9,839 nt of DNA, from the NCBI GenBank assembly GCA_937949585.1, contig CALEDW010000045.1, forward strand, positions 1-9,839, in the 5' to 3' direction. Origin of the DNA: an uncultured Acidimicrobiia bacterium (lineage in GTDB: Bacteria > Actinomycetota > Acidimicrobiia > IMCC26256 > CALEDW01). Within the stretch, counting starts at the first letter, position 1. Each line of letters opens with the position of its first letter. The notes under the pieces were generated by a model that saw nothing but the letters and a program-made list of their open reading frames with translations, did not search any database and was not told where the DNA came from. Shown piece by piece: positions 1 to 6,881 of the stretch. The translations under genes were made by a program, and so were the position numbers.

Positions 1-1523
1 GACCCGGTTCCACCGCCGATCAGCGTGACTCGGGTCTCGTCCCAGGCCTTGGGCTTCGTGGAGCCCGGGTTGGTGTCCTCGTAGCCGGCGAAGTTCCATT
101 CGGCCCAGAAGTCGAGGAATCCCCGGGTCTGCACGGACCGGCCCACCACCGCCGCGCCGACGGCCACCACCAGGCCGGCGGCGAGGGCCGAGCGCAGCCG
201 CCGGGCCCGGAGCGCCGCCGCCGGATCCGGCGGTCCGGTGACGAACCCCTCGGGCAGCGACCACACCGCCGCATCCGGGCCGCCGGGGTCGACCCCGGTG
301 CCCCCGACCACCACCGGCGCCGCAGGCACCGTCCGGGCGGCGATGGCGGTGGCGGTGAGCCGGAGCGCGGCGGCGACGCCGGCGGCGGCGACGAGCAGCA
401 TCCCGAGGTACCAGAACGGAAGGAAGCGAAGGTTCCAGGCGTGCAGCTCCGGCCAGAACCGGAACACCGCGGCGAACGTCAGGGCCGTGGAGGCCACCGC
501 CGCCACCCCACGGTCGCGTTCGGCCACCGCCGCGCCCAGGCCCACCAGTGCCGGGACCGCCACCCACCCCCACCCGGTGGGCAGCAGGTAGTCGAGGTAG
601 GCGGTGAGCTTCTCGTAGCGCATGTTCGCCGTTTCGCCGAACGTGGCGAGCAGCGGCAGCGTCCAGGCGGCGGTGAGCGCAGCGGCGACGCCGCCCACCG
701 CCACGGCGGCGCCGGCCCGCCGGGCCCGGAACCAGACGACGATCCACAGGGCGGCGACCCCGGCGAAGATCCCCACCACCAGGTGGGAGGTGACGGTGGC
801 GGCCAGCAGCACCGCGGCCGGCGCCCGGGCCCGGCCGCGCCGCAGCACCAGGCCCAGCGCGCCGCAGAAGGCCAGCGCCGCGGCGAGCGCGATGGTGAAC
901 GAGTATTCGCCGGCCAGCACGCTGACCAGCGGACCGCCCATGATCCGCTGGTTCTGGGCGATCCGCCCGGCTTCGGAGGCGGCGTCGGCGGCCGGGACCC
1001 CCTTGTAGAAGAGGAACGGCACGGTGGCCACCGCCGCGAGCTCCGGGGCCGGGCGGCGCGCCCCGAGGCCCCGCAGCGCCACCCAGGCCGCCGCCGGGAT
1101 CGCCACCGCCCCGGAGGCCGCCACGAGCTTGAAGGCCACTGTGTACGGCAGGAACACGTCGAGCGCGACGGTCGCCAGCGCGGGGAGCGGGAAGTAGAAC
1201 TGGCCGGCGGGGAACCCGGCGAACCAGTCGGGACTCCACCCGGCGACGCGCAGCCGGGGCAGCAGGTGGTCTCGCATGAAGGCCGGGAACCAGACGTGCG
1301 CGCCCATGTCGCCGCCGGCGGGGGTGCTGTCCCGCAGCAGGAGGGCCGGCCGGAGCTGCCAGGCCACCACGGCGCAGCAGGCGCCGACCACGACGAGCGC
1401 GCACCACGACCAGATCCGCCGCGTCGCAGCGTCGGGACCGGCGAGCGGTTCCCCCGGCCCGGGGGGAACGGCCGACGCGTCGGGCGGCGCCTCGGACGGC
1501 GCCGTTCCCGACAGCACGCTCAT
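1..1523 (-). CDS. GT-C-like / PTPS-related polytopic membrane protein (3' end outside window)
   Basis: The frame is open from an ATG at 1523 to the left edge with no stop, giving 507 complete codons; the C-terminus lies outside the window. After a Pro/Ala-rich cytoplasmic-looking stretch (residues 1-35) comes a first membrane segment (about 38-56). A loop containing GGDMGAHVWFPAF (71-82, Asp72) and DWFAGFPAGQFYFPLP (99-114) follows, then about eight more hydrophobic segments up to about 460. A late WNFAGYE motif (476-482) follows. This layout fits the membrane family annotated as 6-pyruvoyl-tetrahydropterin synthase-related (PF10131). That family resembles GT-C glycosyltransferases, in which an acidic residue in the first external loop is often catalytic; here Asp72 would be the candidate. 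Known GT-C enzymes move sugars from polyprenyl-phosphate donors on the outer face of the membrane; that activity is inferred here. There is no good Shine-Dalgarno; GTGATG at the start and the nearby CATGCT suggest a short or absent leader. It is probably a separate transcription unit, because two hairpins precede it. The family call is fairly sure, the substrate unknown. Confidence 0.83.
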   Translation of the reverse strand, partial: MSVLSGTAPSEAPPDASAVPPGPGEPLAGPDAATRRIWSWCALVVVGACCAVVAWQLRPALLLRDSTPAGGDMGAHVWFPAFMRDHLLPRLRVAGWSPDWFAGFPAGQFYFPLPALATVALDVFLPYTVAFKLVAASGAVAIPAAAWVALRGLGARRPAPELAAVATVPFLFYKGVPAADAASEAGRIAQNQRIMGGPLVSVLAGEYSFTIALAAALAFCGALGLVLRRGRARAPAAVLLAATVTSHLVVGIFAGVAALWIVVWFRARRAGAAVAVGGVAAALTAAWTLPLLATFGETANMRYEKLTAYLDYLLPTGWGWVAVPALVGLGAAVAERDRGVAAVASTALTFAAVFRFWPELHAWNLRFLPFWYLGMLLVAAAGVAAALRLTATAIAARTVPAAPVVVGGTGVDPGGPDAAVWSLPEGFVTGPPDPAAALRARRLRSALAAGLVVAVGAAVVGRSVQTRGFLDFWAEWNFAGYEDTNPGSTKPKAWDETRVTLIGGGTG

Positions 1524-1586
1524 CACGCCAGCATGGCAGCCGAGGGGGCCGACTCCGGGGCAGGCGGACGTCCGGGGTCGGAACGC

Positions 1587-1622
1587 GACGGTCGGGCCCT
1601 CACCATCGAGGGCCCGACCGTC
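1587..1622 (-). terminator. Perfect 15-bp inverted repeat, probable terminator
   Basis: The arms at 1587-1601 and 1608-1622 are exact reverse complements (GACGGTCGGGCCCTC and its complement) around a 6-base loop, ACCATC. The repeat sits between the zinc-ribbon gene stop and the ATG of the GT-C-like gene. No T-tract follows on either strand, but T-poor hairpin terminators are common in high-GC Actinomycetota. It probably ends transcripts coming from the zinc-ribbon gene. A role as a leader structure or protein-binding site for the gene starting at 1523 is an alternative. Confidence 0.6.
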
Positions 1623-1669
1623 TCCGCCGGTTCACCGCCGGATCGCTCCGGTCGCCCCCGCCGCGAGAC

Positions 1670-1699
1670 GGGCCGGGTGGTGCCGTCGGCACCCGGCCC
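1670..1699 (-). terminator. 10-bp GC hairpin just after the zinc-ribbon gene
   Basis: The arms GGGCCGGGTG (1670-1679) and CACCCGGCCC (1690-1699) are perfect complements with a 10-base loop. An alternative fold pairs GGTGCC (1679-1684) with GGCACC (1688-1693) around a 3-base loop. The hairpin begins 23 bases past the stop codon of the minus-strand zinc-ribbon gene, a usual terminator position. No T-tract is present. With the hairpin at 1587-1622 it forms a tandem pair. Confidence 0.5.
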
Positions 1700-1722
1700 C
1701 GGTGGCGACCGGCCTGCCCCTC

Positions 1723-1893
1723 CTAGCGGGTGACCCGGGCGAGGTCCAGCACAGCCCGGAGCGGCACCTCTCCGTCCGGGCTGAGCCAGTGCTGCGCCTC
1801 GCAGCGCACGCACCGCAGGAACCGCAGGTCCACGTCGGAGACCGTCATGCGGATCTCCACCATCTTCGGCTTGGCGCACCGCCGACACTGCAT
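1723..1893 (-). CDS. Small CxxC/CxxC zinc-ribbon protein, 56 residues
   Basis: This short protein has two Cys pairs, C3-x2-C6 and C28-x2-C31, separated by 21 residues. That is a classic zinc-ribbon arrangement and probably binds one structural zinc. Between the pairs is a predicted beta-rich stretch (MVEIRMTVSD, then DLRFL); after the second pair come HW and a tail ending in LRAVLDLARVTR. The start is firm: AGGAGG at 1900-1905 lies 6 bases before the ATG at 1893, the best ribosome binding site in the window. I do not recognise a named family. Small ribbons of this kind ending in a '(V/I)PLxxVLD' tail occur in actinobacteria without assigned function (from memory). It lies downstream of the CPBP protease gene, separated by 131 bp holding a palindrome and short repeats, so it may have its own promoter. 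Two hairpins follow the stop. DNA or RNA binding, or a protein-interaction role, is possible but not shown. Confidence 0.8.
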   Translation of the reverse strand: MQCRRCAKPKMVEIRMTVSDVDLRFLRCVRCEAQHWLSPDGEVPLRAVLDLARVTR

Positions 1894-1899
1894 CGCCGT

Positions 1900-1905
1900 C
1901 CTCCT
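1900..1905 (-). promoter_or_regulatory. Strong ribosome binding site for the zinc-ribbon gene
   Basis: On the minus strand this reads AGGAGG, followed by a 6-base spacer (ACGGCG) and ATG. It fixes the start at 1893 although the reading frame stays open much further upstream. It is also the main evidence that this very small gene is translated. Confidence 0.75.
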
Positions 1906-1940
1906 CGTCGCTCCTCGCCTCCCGGCTGCCCGGGGTCTCG

Positions 1941-1954
1941 CGTCACCGGTGACG
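1941..1954. promoter_or_regulatory. 14-bp perfect palindrome, possible operator
   Basis: CGTCACCGGTGACG equals its own reverse complement. It lies 48-61 bases upstream of the zinc-ribbon ATG and downstream of the CPBP stop. The overlapping palindromes GACGTC (1951-1956) and GTCGAC (1954-1959) continue from it. A position near a possible promoter and perfect dyad symmetry without a loop fit a binding site for a dimeric regulator. No regulator gene is visible in the window, and chance palindromes are commoner in GC-rich DNA, so this is tentative. Confidence 0.35.
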
Positions 1955-1980
1955 TCGACCTCCCGGCCCGCCGATCTGGA

Positions 1981-2019
1981 GAATGATCCGAGGATGATGG
2001 GGATGATTTGAGGGATGAT
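1981..2019. repeat. Four short G(A/G)ATGAT repeats at near-helical spacing
   Basis: GAATGAT at 1981-1987 is followed by GGATGAT at 1992-1998, 2001-2007 and 2013-2019. The starts are 11, 9 and 12 bases apart, averaging close to one helical turn. The cluster fills the end of the gap between the CPBP stop (2025) and the zinc-ribbon gene, and is one of the least GC-rich spots in the window. It could be a multi-site operator or part of a promoter, or simple low-complexity drift. Confidence 0.4.
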
Positions 2020-2024
2020 GCCGG

Positions 2025-2738
2025 TCAGCGGGTGGCGGCGAGGAGCACCACGGTCGCCGCGTTGAAGCCGGCGTGCAACCAGATCGGCGCCGAGAGCTCG
2101 CCGGTGCGCACGGCGAGGAACCCGGCGGCGAGCCCGAGACCGAGGAGCGGCGCGACCACGACCGTCGCCCCGGGATCCAGGAGGTGGACGGCGGCAAAAC
2201 CCACCGCGGCCGTCACCACCGCCGCCGGTACGTCGAGCCGACGGCACATCGACCGGAGGAGGATCCCCCGGAACACGAGTTCCTCGGCGACCGGAGCGAG
2301 CACCACGACCGCCGGGGCCATGAGCACGAACCCACCGACGGGTGCGTCCCGCAGGATCCGCACGAGCTCCTGGGGGTCGCGCTCGCCGGTGATCCGCACG
2401 ATGGGCCACATCGCGACGGTGCCGGCCACCTGGCCGGCCGCGCCGACCAGCGCCCAGCGGGCGTCCCGCAACCGCACGATCAGGCCGAAGTCGTCGCGGA
2501 GGTGACCGCGGCCCTTGCCGGCCGCCCGGACCGCCACGGCGACGGAGGCGGCGAACTGGGCGACCACCGCCACCAGCACCCCTGCGGTGCCGGGCCGGCT
2601 GCGCCCCTCCACCGACGTCACGACCGCCACCGCCACGCTTCCGGCCACCAGCCCGGCGGCCCAGGCGGCGACGGCGTCGGGGAGACCCCAGCCGATGCGG
2701 GCGGCGTGCGGCGAGCGACCCGCCGACTCGTCGGTCAC
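2025..2738 (-). CDS. CPBP family intramembrane metalloprotease (Rce1/Abi type), 237 residues
   Basis: The three signature motifs of the CPBP (CAAX protease and bacteriocin-processing, formerly Abi) family are present. They are EELVFRG with the E152-E153...R157 pattern, FAAVH with His185, and HAGFN with His222 and Asn226. These residues build the metal site and active centre inside the membrane. Hydrophobic segments lie at about 22-40, 52-72, 95-115, 133-150, 170-186, 190-210 and 218-235. Length is normal for the family. Bacterial members are thought to cleave membrane-bound or processed peptides; the substrate here is unknown. The start is GTG at 2738, with AGGA (2746-2749) 7 bases upstream. 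It is divergent from ftsH with only 83 bp between the starts, so the promoters must be close or overlapping, which could link expression of two membrane proteases. The zinc-ribbon gene follows 131 bp downstream. Confidence 0.92.
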   Translation of the reverse strand: MTDESAGRSPHAARIGWGLPDAVAAWAAGLVAGSVAVAVVTSVEGRSRPGTAGVLVAVVAQFAASVAVAVRAAGKGRGHLRDDFGLIVRLRDARWALVGAAGQVAGTVAMWPIVRITGERDPQELVRILRDAPVGGFVLMAPAVVVLAPVAEELVFRGILLRSMCRRLDVPAAVVTAAVGFAAVHLLDPGATVVVAPLLGLGLAAGFLAVRTGELSAPIWLHAGFNAATVVLLAATR

Positions 2739-2821
2739 GTCCGAGTCCTAGCATGGTGCCCGGACGGCGCCGAGCGGCCGGTGACGGGCGGGCGGCGCCG
2801 CGCAAGGATCGAGGAGCCGAC
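2739..2821. promoter_or_regulatory. Divergent promoter region between CPBP protease and ftsH
   Basis: This 83-bp gap must hold signals for two outward-facing genes unless ftsH transcription starts inside the CPBP gene. TAGCAT at 2749-2754 is a possible -10 element for ftsH, which would give a 5' leader of roughly 60 bases. No convincing -35 sits upstream of it. On the minus strand CATGCT overlaps the same bases. The evidence is weak: only the gene layout is certain. Confidence 0.35.
2811..2816 (+). promoter_or_regulatory. Ribosome binding site deciding the ftsH start
   Basis: GAGGAG lies 5 bases before the GTG at 2822. The in-frame ATG at 2753 would add 23 Arg/Gly-rich residues, has no Shine-Dalgarno, and lies nearly against the divergent CPBP start. 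GTG at 2822 is therefore preferred. Confidence 0.7.
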
Positions 2822-4846
<2,025 letters not shown>

Positions 4847-4859
4847 GCCGGACCTCCGG

Positions 4860-5306
4860 TCAACCGCGCGACGGCGGCCCTGTGGCGGTGCGTGCCTCGT
4901 GCAGCAGCGCGTCGAACTCGGCCCGCCCGAGCGGCCCCAGCCAACCGGCCCGCACCACCCCGTCGGCATCGGCGACCAGGAGCATCGGCACGCCCGGCAC
5001 CCGGTAGCGGGCGTGCAGTCCGGGCTCGTCCTCGTAGACCACCTCCCGCAGCGCGACCTCGGGATCCGCCAGGCCGGCGATCGCCTCCTCGACCACCCGG
5101 CAGCTCGCGCAGCCCCGGGAGCTGAACAGCACCACCAGCCACGGCCTCGTCCCACCGTCGAGGTCGTGCCGGTGCACCTGGCGGGGCAGTGCGTCGCGTC
5201 CGGCGAGCGGTACCGGACGTCGCCCCCGGTCGCGGCGCTGCCACCACCACGCCACGGCGGCGACCACCGCCACCACCACCGCGGTGACCGCCGCCCGCTC
5301 GAGCAC
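4860..5306 (-). CDS. Membrane-anchored thioredoxin-fold protein, 148 residues
   Basis: One N-terminal membrane segment (about 5-22) leads into a thioredoxin-like domain. It has a beta strand PWLVVLFSS, the redox motif CASC (C66-C69) at the start of a helix, and the cis-proline site GVP (Pro107), followed by MLLVADADGVVRAGWLGP. These mark a thiol-disulfide oxidoreductase of the thioredoxin/TlpA group. Basic residues directly after the membrane segment (QRRDRGRR) would by the positive-inside rule place the domain in the cytoplasm, while many anchored thioredoxins face outward; the orientation is unresolved. The start is GTG at 5306; no clear Shine-Dalgarno precedes it, so this start is only probable. 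The stop is 13 bp from the ftsH stop, in convergent orientation. It follows the DUF5719-like gene after a 97-bp gap and may be transcribed with it. A role in reducing or forming disulfides in envelope proteins is an inference; the DUF5719-like protein has two cysteines outside its membrane anchor. Confidence 0.86.
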   Translation of the reverse strand: MLERAAVTAVVVAVVAAVAWWWQRRDRGRRPVPLAGRDALPRQVHRHDLDGGTRPWLVVLFSSRGCASCRVVEEAIAGLADPEVALREVVYEDEPGLHARYRVPGVPMLLVADADGVVRAGWLGPLGRAEFDALLHEARTATGPPSRG

Positions 5307-5402
5307 ACGGGGAGGGTACCGGGACCGTCTCGGCGTGCCGGACGGCCCGGGAGGACGGGGACGGGTCCGGCCCGGTCGGTGACGGCACGGCCACCGAGGA
5401 GC
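5307..5402. other. Gap between DUF5719-like and thioredoxin-like genes
   Basis: This 96-bp GC-rich stretch holds no open frame I can support. A weak hairpin, TCGGTG (5376-5381) with CACCGA (5392-5397) around a 10-base loop, lies just past the DUF5719-like stop. No clear promoter or ribosome binding site for the thioredoxin-like gene is visible, so read-through from the upstream operon is possible. Confidence 0.4.
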
Positions 5403-6881
5403 TCATGCCCGTCCGGACCGCCGGGGCGTGGCCGACGGCGCCCGGTCGGACCCCGGGTCGGGGATCCCTCCCTCGACGCTGATCCCCGGCCCGGCCCACG
5501 CGTCGCGGGCCACCCATACCGGGCCGTCGGCTTCGACGAGCAACGCAGATGCAGACGGAACCGCGGCGAGGTCGACGACCCGCCGCTGCCCCGCCCGGAC
5601 CACCACGCCGCCGGCTCCGGCGACGGGCCGCCGCTCCCCGTCGCCGAACGCCCACACGCGCACCCGCACCGCCCGCCGCCCGGCGTTGGCGACGGCCAGC
5701 ACGTCCGAGGAGCGCGGTGTCGCCCTGGCCGGCACCACCACGAAGCGACGTGCGCTGCGGGGCTCGCCCGTGGGCCAGGCGATTCCCCGGCTCGCCGCCG
5801 CAGCCGGCTCGCGCGACGTGATGAGCATCTGGGCCATCACCGGCCGCTCGGCCCGCACCGTGACGTGGTAGCCGGTGCCGGCAGGGACCCGCTCTCCTGC
5901 ATCCACGGCGACGAGCGAGCGGGCGGGGACCACCAGGTCCCGGGGGGCGAGACGGGCCCGACCGTCGAGACGGACCCGCACCCGCACCCGGGCCGCAGCG
6001 TCGCCGGGGTTCGCCAGGATCAGCTCCTGGGTGCGCCCCGGGCTCGTTGCGCCGGCCGGGAACCCGAAGCGGCGGACCGGGGTGTCGAGCCCCGGGCTGA
6101 GCGCGAATCCGCGACGGCCTTCGACCCCGTCGAGGCGTAACGACAACTCCGCCGCCACCCGCCCCCGCCGTGTGGTCACCTGCACCGCGACGGGCGCCTG
6201 GCGGCGGACGAACTCGCCGAGCGGGACGGTGACGCGGCTGCGGCGTGCCACGATGATCCCCTGCAGCCGCTCGGGTGCCAGGGGCCCCCTGAGGGTGAGC
6301 GCCGCGACGTCGACGATCGCGTCGTCGGGGAACGGGTTGGCCAGCGCAACGACGGCCTGGGCACCCCGCAGGGTGGTGAGCCCCGCGGCGAAGGTCGCGC
6401 CCGTCGGTGGGCGCCGGCACGCAGCGACGCCGACGTCGCCGGCGGCGGCGATCACATGGGCCGCGATCACCTGCCCGCCGGAGCTCTCGACGAGCACGAC
6501 GGGGTCGGGATGAGCGCCGATCTCGGCAACCGGCACCACCGCCACCGACCACGGCCCGAGCGGCACGTCGCGCCGCCCGAGCTCGCGACCCTCGGCCTGC
6601 ACCCGCACCTGCGCCGCCGCCGGGCGGACCGATGGGTTGGCCAGCCAGAGCGTCTCGGGGGCCCGGCCCGGGGTGTCGCCGGTCCCTTCGGCGCACACCC
6701 AGGCGACGCCGAGGGCACCCCTCGGCGGGACCTCCACGGTGCCGGCCGGACCTGCCGCCGGGGCGGTGGGCCGCTCGACCACCGTGGCGAGCACCCCCCA
6801 GCCGGCCAGCACCAGGCCGATCGCGACCAGCACCCCGGCCCGGCGCGGCCCGTGCGGGCGCTCCGGCAGCTGTTCACCCAT
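5403..6881 (-). CDS. DUF5719-like anchored extracytoplasmic protein with four beta repeats, 492 residues
   Basis: A short basic N-terminus and one hydrophobic segment (15-35) suggest a signal anchor. The rest is polar, rich in Val/Arg/Ala and beta-like, so it is probably outside the membrane. Four internal repeats are visible, each opening with a LANP-type motif: LANP at 80-83, 180-183 and 289-292, and VANA at 397-400. Spacings are 100, 109 and 108 residues. Each repeat continues with alternating Val strands, a VPxxS-like turn and a final strand pair, as in stacked beta-sandwich domains. Two cysteines, C63 and C155, could form a disulfide. The size, layout and position after a giant GT2 membrane glycosyltransferase match the actinobacterial DUF5719 proteins (from memory). 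Function is unknown; a helper or acceptor-binding role for the glycosyltransferase is an inference. ATG at 6881 is chosen because GAGGCG lies 6 bases upstream and the gene then overlaps the glycosyltransferase stop by 8 bp; a GTG at 6926 would give a 52-bp overlap. Confidence 0.82.
   Translation of the reverse strand: MGEQLPERPHGPRRAGVLVAIGLVLAGWGVLATVVERPTAPAAGPAGTVEVPPRGALGVAWVCAEGTGDTPGRAPETLWLANPSVRPAAAQVRVQAEGRELGRRDVPLGPWSVAVVPVAEIGAHPDPVVLVESSGGQVIAAHVIAAAGDVGVAACRRPPTGATFAAGLTTLRGAQAVVALANPFPDDAIVDVAALTLRGPLAPERLQGIIVARRSRVTVPLGEFVRRQAPVAVQVTTRRGRVAAELSLRLDGVEGRRGFALSPGLDTPVRRFGFPAGATSPGRTQELILANPGDAAARVRVRVRLDGRARLAPRDLVVPARSLVAVDAGERVPAGTGYHVTVRAERPVMAQMLITSREPAAAASRGIAWPTGEPRSARRFVVVPARATPRSSDVLAVANAGRRAVRVRVWAFGDGERRPVAGAGGVVVRAGQRRVVDLAAVPSASALLVEADGPVWVARDAWAGPGISVEGGIPDPGSDRAPSATPRRSGRA
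6874..6881 (-). other. 8-bp translational overlap of glycosyltransferase and DUF5719-like genes
   Basis: On the minus strand the sequence reads ATGGGTGA: the ATG of the DUF5719-like gene comes first and the TGA of the glycosyltransferase ends the same 8 bases in another frame. Such overlaps usually mean one transcript, with translation of the second gene coupled to the first and the two proteins made in linked amounts. This supports a joint function. Confidence 0.8.

Noticed and set aside
441..1733. Long open frame on the plus strand opposite the GT-C-like gene, about 430 codons
   Set aside because: Its composition is Gly/Arg/His/Pro-rich with no domain or hydrophobic pattern. The minus strand has a convincing polytopic membrane protein. 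Long antisense frames are expected in very GC-rich DNA.
4848..4859. Small inverted repeat CCGGA-CC-TCCGG between the convergent ftsH and thioredoxin-like stops
   Set aside because: A 5-bp stem with a 2-base loop is too small to support a bidirectional terminator call, although the position is suitable.
5376..5397. Hairpin TCGGTG/CACCGA after the DUF5719-like stop
   Set aside because: A 6-bp stem with a 10-base loop and no T-tract is weak and expected by chance in this composition.
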